25,143 nt of DNA from positions 1 to 25,143 of IMG/VR virus record IMGVR_UViG_3300025846_000038; one strand, given 5' to 3'. The number at the start of each line of letters is the position of its first letter. The first letter of the stretch is position 1. This DNA is from a virus. The translations under genes and the position numbers were made by a program. Positions 13,874 through 21,907 of this stretch are shown piece by piece. Under the pieces are notes generated by a model, which was not told the DNA's origin, made no database searches, and worked only from the letters and a program-made list of their open reading frames with translations.

Positions 13874-14167
13874 ATGAAGACAAAAAAATATACAGATAAA
13901 GAGCTTGCAGAAGCACATATATTTCCTAGTCAGTTATCTCCTACTGAGAAAAAAGAAACTGAAAAGGAATTTTCAGAGTTTCGGAAGAATCAGACCTTTG
14001 ATGGAATAAATATCGAAAGAATCAATATCGTTCATGGCAACCTCGCTATTATAGATAATAACAAGGTTCTATACTACCTCATCCCAGGAGAACTCATACA
14101 GATTCTTAAGAATGTTAAATTTAATGTCAAAGAAATGAAACATAAATGGATATCACCTAAAAAATAA
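13874..14167 (+). CDS. Hypothetical protein, 97 aa
   Basis: The N-terminal half is highly charged and probably helical (LSPTEKKETEKEFSEFRKN). The second half is strand-like (INIVHGNLAIIDNNKVLYYLIPGE), followed by a lysine-rich end. No signal peptide, membrane segment or known motif. It lies 4 bases after the preceding gene and is in the same transcript. Confidence 0.55.
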   Translation: MKTKKYTDKELAEAHIFPSQLSPTEKKETEKEFSEFRKNQTFDGINIERINIVHGNLAIIDNNKVLYYLIPGELIQILKNVKFNVKEMKHKWISPKK

Positions 14168-14182
14168 AAATAAAAATAAAAA
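14165..14182 (+). repeat. Tandem TAAAAA units before a start codon
   Basis: Three perfect TAAAAA units, with a partial unit before them, end just before the ATG at 14184 and overlap the previous stop codon. They may serve as an A-rich translation leader; copy number could vary by slippage. Confidence 0.7.
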
Positions 14183-14183
14183 T

Positions 14184-14447
14184 ATGGGATATTATATTAA
14201 CAAAACAAGCAAAGGAGTTGAACTCCCAAGTTCTGATAAAGCAGATTATCTTATACTTGATGGTGCTGTAGAAGTTCCGGCAAAATTTCAAGCAAATCTT
14301 ATATGCGTAGTTGAAAATCCAGCATTTGATGCAGCTGCATACGCTTATAGCGAAAATGAATTTAATGCATTCAACTATCCTGATGGCAGACCAAAAAGAT
14401 GGTTGGTTCACCCTATGGCTGCAAAGCTATCTGGATATAATTCGTAA
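14184..14447 (+). CDS. Conserved phage protein of unknown function (87 aa)
   Basis: The sequence MGYYINKTSKG, then LPSSDKADYLI, VPAKFQANLICVVEN, FDAAAYAYSENEFNAFN, and DGRPKRWLVHPMAAKLSGY follows a pattern I have seen in many large phages, often near DNA metabolism genes, with no assigned role. No membrane segment is seen. It ends 39 bases before the topoisomerase gene. Confidence 0.7.
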   Translation: MGYYINKTSKGVELPSSDKADYLILDGAVEVPAKFQANLICVVENPAFDAAAYAYSENEFNAFNYPDGRPKRWLVHPMAAKLSGYNS

Positions 14448-14486
14448 AACTTTATACTTAATCCTCATATAATATAAAAAAATTGC

Positions 14487-16298
14487 ATGGCAATAAAAAT
14501 TGATCAAAAGAACTCAAAAGAAATTATTGCATTAAATACATTTGAAGCGGTTCGTCTAAGACCGACTATGTACATAGGTCAAGTATCGCCTACAGAAGAA
14601 AAACTTCCTTTGGTTATTAAAGGAACACTCACATCTGTTCAAAAAGTTTGGTCACAGGGTTTTATGCACCTTATTGTTGAAATACTTGAGAACGCATTAG
14701 ATGAAGCGAAACGTTGCAAAGGTAAAATGAAAAACATTACTGTTAAAGTAAATCTTGACACTAATGAAATAACTGTGATTGATGAAGGCTTAGGCTTTCA
14801 TAATGCTGCAAAAAAACATCCTAAAACTAAAAAGAATGTTGTTCGTACTGCATTAGAAGAATTACACGCAGGCTCAAACTTTACAGATACAGATGAAAAT
14901 ATTTTGGGAACGAATGGTGTAGGTTCTGCTATAACAAATATTCTTTCAGAAAGATTCACAGTTGAAACAGTGAATAAAACACACTTTGTCAGGTTTGTTT
15001 GGAATGACTTTAAAATAGTTGAAGAAGAAATTCGTAAGAAAACTCCTAAAGATATTCTTGGAACAAAAATAACATTTATTCCATCAAAGGAATTATTCCC
15101 AAATTATAAGTGGGATTACGATATTATAACTACATACTTATCTTATAAAACTTTTCTGGTTAAAAACGACCCTGTAATAAGTAAACTCAATTTAAGAGGT
15201 TATTTTATTGAGGGAGGAAAGGAAAAAGATATTCCCATAACTGCAGTATTTATTCCTGCAGAACATATAGTTGTTTCAAACAGTTACGGAACGATTTACA
15301 TGTGGGAAGCCTATGAAAATTCCTGCTCATTATCATTTGTTAATGGATCGGAATGCACGGGAATACACCAGAAGGTTGTAAATGATTGGACCAATGAATA
15401 CTTTAAGTACAATTTGGCACACCATTTCTATGAAACGATGATATCACTCAACGTTCCATCGACTCTTATGAGATTTGCAGACCAGAATAAAACAAAATTT
15501 GCTGCAGGAAGATGGGAACTTGAAGAAGACATGAAAGAACGTTTCATGGATAAGATGTTGAAGCTTTTGAAAAAGTCTCCATTATCTGTAAATATTGAAA
15601 AATCTATTGAGGATCGCATGCTCAATGATAATATGAATAAGATCAAAAAAGCAGGAAGACAATCAAAACGTAAAATATCAGAAAAGTTCAGCCCTGCATC
15701 AAAGTTCAGACAAAACATTTACATTACTGAAGGACTTTCTGCTGCAGGTTCAGTTAAACAAGCAAGAGATTCTGAAACTGATGCTATATACGCTCTTAAA
15801 GGAAAAGTTAAAAATGCTCGTAAATTATCTGATCTTACTGGAAATGTGGAATGGTTAGATATAATGAGCATACTTGAAATCGAACCTGGAAGCAAAAAAT
15901 TACCTGTGTATGATAAAATTATCATTGCAACTGATGAGGATGCCGATGGTCAACATATTAGTTCTTTAATCATAAGCTTTTTCCATAGATGGTTCCCACA
16001 AATCATTGAAGATAAAAGACTTTATAGAATTATTACTCCATTAGTTTCATGCGATGCAGGCAAAGAGAAAAAGTATTTCTTCACATTTGAAGAATTTCAA
16101 GATTTTTCAACAAAAAATAAAGTTGCCGGCGTTAAATATTTGAAAGGACTTGGATCTCTTTCATTAAAAGATTGGGAATATGTAATGGACAACAAAACGT
16201 TATTTTCGATTATTAATGATAGAAGTGCAGGGAAATTTTTAGATATAGCGTTCGGCGATAACGCAAACCGTAGAAAAAAATGGTTACAAGGCGAATAA
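14487..16298 (+). CDS. Type II DNA topoisomerase large subunit (ATPase plus TOPRIM; T4 gp39/gp60-like)
   Basis: The protein has 603 residues. The N-terminal GHKL ATPase shows RLRPTMYIG (23-31), Glu65 and Asn69 in VEILENALDEA, DEGLGF (99-104) and GTNGVGSA (141-148). The TOPRIM domain shows Glu415 in YITEGLSAAGS and the Asp483/485/487 cluster in IIATDEDADGQH, then LKGLGSL. These give ATP-driven strand passage together with the breakage-reunion subunit at 20441. In T4 the equivalent is split into genes 39 and 60; here it is one uninterrupted gene, as in cellular GyrB/ParE, but shorter than GyrB. It supports replication and relief of supercoils. Its stop overlaps the AAA+ gene by 19 bases, so the two are probably translated together. 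Confidence 0.92.
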   Translation: MAIKIDQKNSKEIIALNTFEAVRLRPTMYIGQVSPTEEKLPLVIKGTLTSVQKVWSQGFMHLIVEILENALDEAKRCKGKMKNITVKVNLDTNEITVIDEGLGFHNAAKKHPKTKKNVVRTALEELHAGSNFTDTDENILGTNGVGSAITNILSERFTVETVNKTHFVRFVWNDFKIVEEEIRKKTPKDILGTKITFIPSKELFPNYKWDYDIITTYLSYKTFLVKNDPVISKLNLRGYFIEGGKEKDIPITAVFIPAEHIVVSNSYGTIYMWEAYENSCSLSFVNGSECTGIHQKVVNDWTNEYFKYNLAHHFYETMISLNVPSTLMRFADQNKTKFAAGRWELEEDMKERFMDKMLKLLKKSPLSVNIEKSIEDRMLNDNMNKIKKAGRQSKRKISEKFSPASKFRQNIYITEGLSAAGSVKQARDSETDAIYALKGKVKNARKLSDLTGNVEWLDIMSILEIEPGSKKLPVYDKIIIATDEDADGQHISSLIISFFHRWFPQIIEDKRLYRIITPLVSCDAGKEKKYFFTFEEFQDFSTKNKVAGVKYLKGLGSLSLKDWEYVMDNKTLFSIINDRSAGKFLDIAFGDNANRRKKWLQGE

Positions 16299-17611
16299 AA
16301 ACTGAAATCTGTTCAGTACGTTATTTCAAAGGATATAAAACTATTGTTGTAACCCCTGATATAATAAAACAATTTAACGAACAATCAAAAGATATGCAAT
16401 TAGAAAAATATGATGATTATGACGAGGATGGCATCCTCATAGAAGAAAAAGAAGACTGGAAAGATATTGCGTTAAATATCACGGGAATTCCTACTTTAAA
16501 ATTCAGTGATATAAAAGAAATGCCATTTACAGAAATACATAGCAAAATAATTCCTGGTGATAGTTATGCTGCATATATTGATGCATATTCAGAATTAGGT
16601 TTTTATATGTATTGCTATCAAATTTATAATAAATTTAATCCATACACATATAGATTTGAAAAATTTAATGTAAGTATGTTTATTAAAAATCTTTTTAAAT
16701 ATTATAAAGTTCCTACTACTGCGTATGTTAAAACGTCATATCAAGATAATAATGGAGCATTAATTACATCAATGATAATTGGATTTAGTGATACGCTTTG
16801 GATGTACATTGATGGTCCAGATAAAGGCATACTTTATTATGACCCTAAAGATGAATATGACCCTAAATCATTATTGCATACAGTATTAGGATTACTTAAA
16901 ACTGCTAAACGCCCAAAGATAGCAAAAAACAAAATTTATATCGTTCATAGAAACAGTCACGGATTTGAAAAAACTGGCTTCAATATTTCAAAACGTAAAA
17001 TCGATTTGAATGAAAATTACAATGATGATTTTGTGCCTATTTCTGATAAAATCATTGAAGGCTTAAATAATAAGAAGAAAACATATCTTGTTATTTTAAG
17101 TGGAGAATATGGCACAGGAAAAACGAGTTATATTCGTTATCTTGCAACCAAACTAAAAAAGAACATTATCTTTATATCATCAGACATGGTAGAGTCAATT
17201 ACCGACCCATCTTTTATCCCATTTCTTATGAGTAATAATGATGCCATTCTTATTATTGAAGATGCAGAACCCGCTCTTGAAAAAAGAGGAAGTGGTGGTA
17301 GAACTAGTGCAGTATCTAATGTACTTAACTTAACTGATGGATTACTTTCTGATTGTTTGAAAATTTCTATTGTAGCCACTTTCAATACAAAAGAAAAGAA
17401 TATCGACGAAGCCCTTATGAGAAAAGGAAGACTTTTAATGAACTATAAATTCGAAAGACTTCAACTAAACAAAACAAAAAATCTATTGAAGAAACTAGGA
17501 CATGACGAAAATGAAGTTAAAGAACCTATGACTTTGGCAGATATTTACTATTACGGAACTGATAACAACGCAAAAACAAATAAAGGCAAACGAATAGGGT
17601 TTACAAATTAA
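16280..17611 (+). CDS. AAA+ ATPase
   Basis: The protein has 443 residues. Walker A is GEYGTGKT at residues 275-282, Walker B is ILIIEDAE at 323-330, sensor 1 is TFN at 367-369, and Arg381/Arg384 in MRKGRL fit an arginine-finger or sensor region. This set resembles the BCS1/proteasomal side of the AAA family. The first 265 residues, with acidic and tyrosine-rich stretches (KYDDYDEDG; YMYCYQIYNKFNPYTYRF), are not recognised and may recruit substrate. A C-terminal KGKRIGF tail follows. It probably remodels a protein or protein-DNA complex. The 19-base overlap with the topoisomerase gene suggests linked expression, not necessarily a shared complex. Confidence 0.82.
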   Translation: MVTRRIKTEICSVRYFKGYKTIVVTPDIIKQFNEQSKDMQLEKYDDYDEDGILIEEKEDWKDIALNITGIPTLKFSDIKEMPFTEIHSKIIPGDSYAAYIDAYSELGFYMYCYQIYNKFNPYTYRFEKFNVSMFIKNLFKYYKVPTTAYVKTSYQDNNGALITSMIIGFSDTLWMYIDGPDKGILYYDPKDEYDPKSLLHTVLGLLKTAKRPKIAKNKIYIVHRNSHGFEKTGFNISKRKIDLNENYNDDFVPISDKIIEGLNNKKKTYLVILSGEYGTGKTSYIRYLATKLKKNIIFISSDMVESITDPSFIPFLMSNNDAILIIEDAEPALEKRGSGGRTSAVSNVLNLTDGLLSDCLKISIVATFNTKEKNIDEALMRKGRLLMNYKFERLQLNKTKNLLKKLGHDENEVKEPMTLADIYYYGTDNNAKTNKGKRIGFTN

Positions 17612-17623
17612 AATTTAAATAAA

Positions 17624-18157
17624 ATGAAAACGGAACTACAACAAAAACTTTTGAATAAATATCCTCAATTCTTTTCAACTAATATAAAAATCTATACGGG
17701 TGAAAAACCGATGATAGAAGAACTTAAAGAATTGGTGAAACAAAAAGAAATGGTATTACCAATACAGTTCGGATTTGAGTGTGGAGATGGTTGGTATATG
17801 CTTCTTGACACACTTATGGATGATATTGCTAATCATCTTAAATGGAAAAATGAAGATCGTGAAAAGAAGGGCGGATCGCCTTTAATAGTGCAGGTAAATC
17901 AAATCAAAGAAAAATTTGGTGGATTATCTTTTTACTTTTCAGGTGGTGATGAAGTAATATGGGGAATGATCACATTAGCTGAAAGCTTGTCATATAAAAT
18001 ATGCGAAACTTGTGGAACGACACTTAATGTTGGTAGAACTCGAGGATGGATTTATACTTGTTGCAAAGATTGCTATGATAAAAATGATAGAGCCAAAAAC
18101 ATGAGTTGGAAACCGATAGGAGAACGTTTTGATGAAGACAATAAAAATTTAAACTAA
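17624..18157 (+). CDS. Phage protein with C-terminal zinc-ribbon-like motif (177 aa)
   Basis: Residues 48-67 (QFGFECGDGWYMLLDTLMDD) and 90-106 (QVNQIKEKFGGLSFYFS) match a pattern widely seen in phage proteins of unknown function. The C-terminal part has Cys127 and Cys130 (CETC) and Cys146/147 and Cys150 (CCKDC), spaced to bind one zinc ion. It may contact nucleic acid or protein. It is the first of four genes joined by TAATG overlaps, which suggests translational coupling with the genes downstream. Confidence 0.7.
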   Translation: MKTELQQKLLNKYPQFFSTNIKIYTGEKPMIEELKELVKQKEMVLPIQFGFECGDGWYMLLDTLMDDIANHLKWKNEDREKKGGSPLIVQVNQIKEKFGGLSFYFSGGDEVIWGMITLAESLSYKICETCGTTLNVGRTRGWIYTCCKDCYDKNDRAKNMSWKPIGERFDEDNKNLN

Positions 18158-18339
18158 TGAAAATTATTATTGGGATTTTGTTAATGTATATTCTTGCTGT
18201 AGCAATGGGTACTTGTTTATGCAAATTGACAATGCCCGAAGACACAATTAAAAAACATTTGAAAATAATGTTAATTGGATTCGGAATAGCATTTGCAACA
18301 ATAGGAGTATTAATGAATATGACCTTTAGTTTTGTTTAA
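18157..18339 (+). CDS. Small membrane protein (60 aa)
   Basis: Two hydrophobic helices, about residues 2-24 and 36-58, are joined by a short loop (TMPEDTIKKHLK). Both ends of the gene use TAATG overlaps. It contains LCKL and several methionines but no named motif. Holin-like size, but it is placed among metabolic genes; function unknown. Confidence 0.55.
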   Translation: MKIIIGILLMYILAVAMGTCLCKLTMPEDTIKKHLKIMLIGFGIAFATIGVLMNMTFSFV

Positions 18340-18728
18340 TGAAAACCTCTTGCTTTAAATATTACACAGGTGAAATGGGAGTGGCCATTTGTCTATATCC
18401 TCCAATTGATTGGTCGGGATTAAGATTTTCTGCGCTTGAACCTGACAGAGATATCTTTTTTGCAATTAAAAACGGCCAATTGACTCAAAAGGAATATGAA
18501 AAACTTTATATACAAAATACTCTTTCAATATTAGACCCTACAAACATATACAATATGTTCAGCAAAAATGTATTGTTATGTTGGGAAGACCCAGGAGAAT
18601 TTTGCCATAGGAGAATTGTGGCAAAATGGATTGAAGAAAATACTGGATTTGATGTTCCAGAGTGGAATATCAAAGATGACAAATTAGAACAACTACAACA
18701 AAAGAAAAATATCAAACCTTTATTCTAA
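18339..18728 (+). CDS. DUF488 family protein
   Basis: The protein has 129 residues. The order SCFKYY, VAICLYPPIDWSGLRFSALEPDRDIFFAIKNG, YIQNTLSILDPTNIY, and LLCWEDPGEFCHRRIVAKWIEE fits DUF488; the LC-W-E-x-PG-x-FCHR-x-x-VA-x-W core is diagnostic. Its biochemical function is not established. It directly precedes the NADAR gene with a 1-base overlap, and I recall short DUF488 proteins as frequent in phage and mobile-element accessory regions. Confidence 0.8.
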   Translation: MKTSCFKYYTGEMGVAICLYPPIDWSGLRFSALEPDRDIFFAIKNGQLTQKEYEKLYIQNTLSILDPTNIYNMFSKNVLLCWEDPGEFCHRRIVAKWIEENTGFDVPEWNIKDDKLEQLQQKKNIKPLF

Positions 18729-19210
18729 TGAGAACAACAGATACACACATATATTTTTGGGGATCGTTCCTTTCGAATTGGATTCCGGCTGATTTGGAAA
18801 TTGAATATCTTGGAAAAAAATTCAATACTTCTGAACAATTGTATATGTATATTAAAGCCAAGGCTTTCAATGATCATGAAACAGCTCATGAGATTTTAAC
18901 AAAAGGCCAGCATCCTAAAGACGCAAAAAATTTAGGTAGAAAAGTTACAAATTATGATGATGAAATATGGGCAAAATATCGTGAAGAAGCAATGTATAAA
19001 GCAGTATTCGCAAAATTTTCGCAATATCCATATTTGTGTATGCAACTTTTAGACACAGGCGATAAAATTCTTGTTGAAGGCACTCCATTCGATCCAATTT
19101 GGGGAGTTAAAATTAAATGGGACGATGACAAAATATTGGACGAAAAGAATTGGAAAGGCCAGAATTTACTTGGCAAAGTATTAATGAAAGTAAGAAAAGA
19201 TTTGAGATGA
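18728..19210 (+). CDS. NADAR domain protein (YbiA-like N-glycosidase family)
   Basis: The protein has 160 residues. It contains FWGSFLSNWIPADLEI (10-25), KFNTSEQLYMYIKAKAF with Glu36 (31-47), HPKDAKNLGRKV (62-72), a helix-rich middle, and LVEGTPFDPIWGVK (115-128), together the full NADAR signature. Family members hydrolyse N-glycosidic bonds: YbiA acts on riboflavin-pathway intermediates, and others remove ADP-ribose from guanine in DNA as antidotes to DarT-type toxins. For a phage, reversal of host ADP-ribosylation or a nucleotide-salvage role are both reasonable; the sequence does not decide. It is coupled to DUF488 upstream and overlaps the next gene by ATGA. Confidence 0.87.
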   Translation: MRTTDTHIYFWGSFLSNWIPADLEIEYLGKKFNTSEQLYMYIKAKAFNDHETAHEILTKGQHPKDAKNLGRKVTNYDDEIWAKYREEAMYKAVFAKFSQYPYLCMQLLDTGDKILVEGTPFDPIWGVKIKWDDDKILDEKNWKGQNLLGKVLMKVRKDLR

Positions 19211-19398
19211 CACAATTTACGCTAACCGAGAAACAAGAAAAGCAATTGAAGAAATGGCAAAATGCCATTAAAACAGTTTATAGTGAGTATGGAAATTTCG
19301 AATATCGTTTCCGTCCAACTGGCATTGGCGATGGTATTGAAGTCTGGAGTGATTTGGCTAAGACAACTATTGATCTAACTGATGTAAATAATTGGTAA
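19207..19398 (+). CDS. Hypothetical protein, 63 aa
   Basis: The ATG at 19207 overlaps the NADAR stop (ATGA) and gives MTQFTLTEKQEKQLKKWQ, a charged helix, followed by YGNFEYRFRPTGIGDGIEVWSD, probably beta strands. A longer reading from 19150 would lie inside the NADAR gene. This helix plus FRPTGIGD-x-x-x-VWS layout is common in small phage proteins of unknown role. Its stop codon is the first three bases of the promoter motif. Confidence 0.65.
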   Translation: MTQFTLTEKQEKQLKKWQNAIKTVYSEYGNFEYRFRPTGIGDGIEVWSDLAKTTIDLTDVNNW

Positions 19399-19434
19399 AA
19401 TATTTTTATTTATCAAAGAAATTGATTATATTAG
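19396..19434 (+). promoter_or_regulatory. Extended phage promoter motif, copy for the PTH2-like/topoisomerase unit
   Basis: The same 39-base motif as at 11643, with one change (TTTA for TTTG). TATATTAG is at 19427-19434, only 3 bases before an ATG at 19438, so transcripts should begin at or just inside that codon. Confidence 0.72.
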
Positions 19435-19437
19435 ATT

Positions 19438-19611
19438 ATGAAAGCAAAAATATTTAACATTGAATCAGGAAATAATGCACCGGTAATTGCGGAAAGAGAA
19501 ATGAACTTGTGGTTATCAGAAAACTCTGCAATAAATATCACAAATGTGGTTTTTAACTCAAACGATTATCGTTTCATTCTTGTAATTTTTTATACTGAAA
19601 ACAAACTATAA
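19438..19611 (+). CDS. Small hypothetical protein, 57 aa, possibly leaderless
   Basis: The reading frame gives MKAKIFNIESGNNAPV, a helix-like middle (AEREMNLWLSENSA), and a strand-like hydrophobic end (NVVFNSNDYRFILVIFYTE). It ends TAATG, coupled to the next gene, which supports real translation. The ATG is only 3 bases after the promoter box, so the mRNA would have little or no 5' leader. No family is recognised. Confidence 0.55.
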   Translation: MKAKIFNIESGNNAPVIAEREMNLWLSENSAINITNVVFNSNDYRFILVIFYTENKL

Positions 19612-20243
19612 TGGAAAATAAAAAATTAACACAACGTATGTATTTCTTCGTGCCTTACAACATTTCACCTATTCAACAGGCGATACAGGCTGGACATGCA
19701 GCATTAGAATACGTGCGAAGATTTGGATTAACTCCAGATTTAATATCATTTTTAGATAATGATAAAACGTGGATAATTCTTAATGGCGGAACGACTAATA
19801 GTTCATTAGATGGAAATGATGAACCTTTAGGAACATTAAATTTAATTCATGAAGATTTGTGGAAAGCTAAGATTGATCATTCAATATTTCATGAACCAGA
19901 TTTAAATAATGCTCTTACTGCAGTATGTTTTCTTGCAGATGAAAGAGTATGGGATTATGAAACGTATCTTGAATTTTATGATTGGCTGTTGGAAATAAAA
20001 ATGACTCCTAACTCCAAAGCAGAAATGGATCGCAAAAATCCTCAGATAAGACGCTATACGCCAGAACAACACAAAGAAATGTTTCCGGAATACTATGCCC
20101 AATGGGTTTTTGAAGTTCTTGAAGGATATAAAAATGAATTTTTAAGAAATTTAATCAAAGGAAAAAAATTAGCAGGAGCTGAACCAGGAATTCATAGTCC
20201 ATCTTACGGAGCTAAATGGAATGGATATAGATTTATAAAATAA
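19611..20243 (+). CDS. PTH2-like (peptidyl-tRNA hydrolase fold) phage protein
   Basis: The protein has 210 residues. The first 110 residues follow the type II peptidyl-tRNA hydrolase layout: an opening strand (RMYFFVPYNI), IQQAIQAGHAALEY helix (21-34), KTWIILNGGTT (52-62), IHEDLWKAKIDHSIFHEPDLNNALTAVCFLADE (79-111). It lacks some residues I would expect of cellular Pth2, so catalysis is uncertain. The C-terminal 100 residues are helical and unrecognised. Cellular PTH2 frees tRNA from stalled peptides, so a phage copy could sustain tRNA pools late in infection. It starts in a TAATG overlap and ends in another. Confidence 0.6.
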   Translation: MENKKLTQRMYFFVPYNISPIQQAIQAGHAALEYVRRFGLTPDLISFLDNDKTWIILNGGTTNSSLDGNDEPLGTLNLIHEDLWKAKIDHSIFHEPDLNNALTAVCFLADERVWDYETYLEFYDWLLEIKMTPNSKAEMDRKNPQIRRYTPEQHKEMFPEYYAQWVFEVLEGYKNEFLRNLIKGKKLAGAEPGIHSPSYGAKWNGYRFIK

Positions 20244-20431
20244 TGGGATTCTTTGGTTCAAGTTGGTTTGAAGATGATAAGCCTATAGGCCCAATGGCTC
20301 ATTGGTTAGAAGATGAAGGAATGTATGATGAAACTTCAGATAGAGTATGTTCTACTTGTATTAAACAAAATAAATGTAAAATTATTCTAGAAGATGATGA
20401 CGATGATTGTATCGAATGGAAACAAAAATAA
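20243..20431 (+). CDS. Small acidic Cys-rich protein (62 aa)
   Basis: The sequence begins MGFFGSSWFEDDKPIGPMAHWLEDEG and has CSTCIKQNKC, then an aspartate run (EDDDDDC). The three or four cysteines (CxxC-x5-C) could bind a metal. It starts in a TAATG overlap with the PTH2-like gene and stands 9 bases before the topoisomerase medium subunit. Unknown function. Confidence 0.58.
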   Translation: MGFFGSSWFEDDKPIGPMAHWLEDEGMYDETSDRVCSTCIKQNKCKIILEDDDDDCIEWKQK

Positions 20432-20440
20432 AACTATTAT

Positions 20441-21880
20441 ATGCGTAAATCAAAAGATTTAACAAAACCAAAACGTAAAGAAAAAATCATTAGACTTCCA
20501 ATCTCAAAGTTCATTGATTCAAAATATCGAGATTATGCTGTGTATGTTCTTGAATCTCGAGGCATACCAAACTTTTTTGATGCATTGACTCCAGTTCAAC
20601 GCTATATAGTAAAAAATACTCCCACCAATTTCGTAAAGACTTTGACTGTAGTAGGAAAAGTTATTCAGGATGGCTATCATCATGGTGATGCTTCTCTTGA
20701 AAAAGCTATCAATAAACTTACTCGTCCTTTCGGAAATGCTATGTCAATTCTTGAAGGAGACGGATTTTTTGGTACAGAAGTAAGTCCCTCACCTGCTGCA
20801 GCCCGATACACTTCGGTGCGTTTAACTTCATTAACCAATAGTATATTAAGCAAGTACAATTACCTTACTACGAGAGAACCGGAAGGGCCGTACGATCCAC
20901 TGTGGTTGGATATTCCATTAGGACTTGTTTCACCTATTGTTGGTATCGCTGTTGGTTACAAAACTACAATACTTCCGCGCAAATTAAGTGATATCAAAGA
21001 ATTTCTTGCCGGCACACGTAAAAATGTTAAACCTTATTTTGAAGGATTTACAGGAACAGTAGAAAAATATAAAGGTCTTGAAAAATCATGGTTAATTTCA
21101 TCAAAAGTTGTTGTTGAAGGAAAGAAACTTTTAATACGTGAAATTCCTCCAATTCTTAAGTATGAATCTGTCATAAAAAAGTTTGATAATCTTTTCAATA
21201 AATACGAAGGAGTTATTCGTATTGAAGATAACTCAAAAGTTCATGTAAACATTGACATCATTTACAAAGGTAGAAGTGAAAAAGATTGGGAAGACATTCA
21301 AGCGTATGTTCATAAAGCATTCTCTATTATCGTTACAGAAAATCTTGTATTTGTAAAGGACGGTACTGTTCTTACTTATGATTCAATTGAACAGTATCTT
21401 GAAGATTACAAATGGCAAGTTGTAAGACTTAAACATAAAAATACTTTATACGAACGTGATAAGCTTCAATTTGATCTTACGTTTAACTATGCAAAGGAAT
21501 TATTCATTGCTTTCATTTTAGCCAAGAAAAGATCAAATGCTGAAATTGACACATGGTTAAAGACTTATGAGAAAGAAATTCAAGAAAGATTAGAGCGAAT
21601 GACGGCTCGAAAATTCACAAGTGATGAGTTACTTTCAACTAAAGATGAGATAAAAGAATTAGTGAAGAAATTGAAGGATAAAGAAGCAGAGTTAAAAGTA
21701 TCTGAAAAAGCATTCAATATTTATGCTGACCCAACCATCGCTCGAGGAATTGGACATAAAACCAATACAGTGAATCTATTCGAGACATCTGATATAGAAA
21801 TTATCGATGATGTCACAATTTGGGATGGACAAGATGTTTACGATGAAAAAGATGAAAATGATGAGGACGAAGGTGAATAA
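20441..21880 (+). CDS. Type II DNA topoisomerase medium subunit (GyrA/ParC-like; T4 gp52-like)
   Basis: The protein has 479 residues. The breakage-reunion domain starts with ISKFIDSKYRDYAVYVLESRGIPNFFDALTPVQR (21-54); HHGD (80-83) and AAARYTSVRLT with the catalytic Tyr123 follow. The LEDYKWQVVRLKHK segment and a long coiled-coil region (about 370-440, rich in K and E) match the family's long helices. It lacks the GyrA beta-pinwheel, as T4 gp52 does. It ends in an acidic tail (DVYDEKDENDEDEGE). It pairs with the subunit at 14487, about 4 kb upstream. Confidence 0.92.
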   Translation: MRKSKDLTKPKRKEKIIRLPISKFIDSKYRDYAVYVLESRGIPNFFDALTPVQRYIVKNTPTNFVKTLTVVGKVIQDGYHHGDASLEKAINKLTRPFGNAMSILEGDGFFGTEVSPSPAAARYTSVRLTSLTNSILSKYNYLTTREPEGPYDPLWLDIPLGLVSPIVGIAVGYKTTILPRKLSDIKEFLAGTRKNVKPYFEGFTGTVEKYKGLEKSWLISSKVVVEGKKLLIREIPPILKYESVIKKFDNLFNKYEGVIRIEDNSKVHVNIDIIYKGRSEKDWEDIQAYVHKAFSIIVTENLVFVKDGTVLTYDSIEQYLEDYKWQVVRLKHKNTLYERDKLQFDLTFNYAKELFIAFILAKKRSNAEIDTWLKTYEKEIQERLERMTARKFTSDELLSTKDEIKELVKKLKDKEAELKVSEKAFNIYADPTIARGIGHKTNTVNLFETSDIEIIDDVTIWDGQDVYDEKDENDEDEGE

Positions 21881-21907
21881 ATATTAAAAGAAAATAATCA
21901 AGAAAAC

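Noticed and set aside
13874-14447. Toxin-antitoxin pair made of the 97- and 87-residue proteins
   Set aside because: The size and adjacency would fit, but neither protein shows a toxin or antitoxin motif, and the second resembles a phage protein family that I have seen without such a partner.
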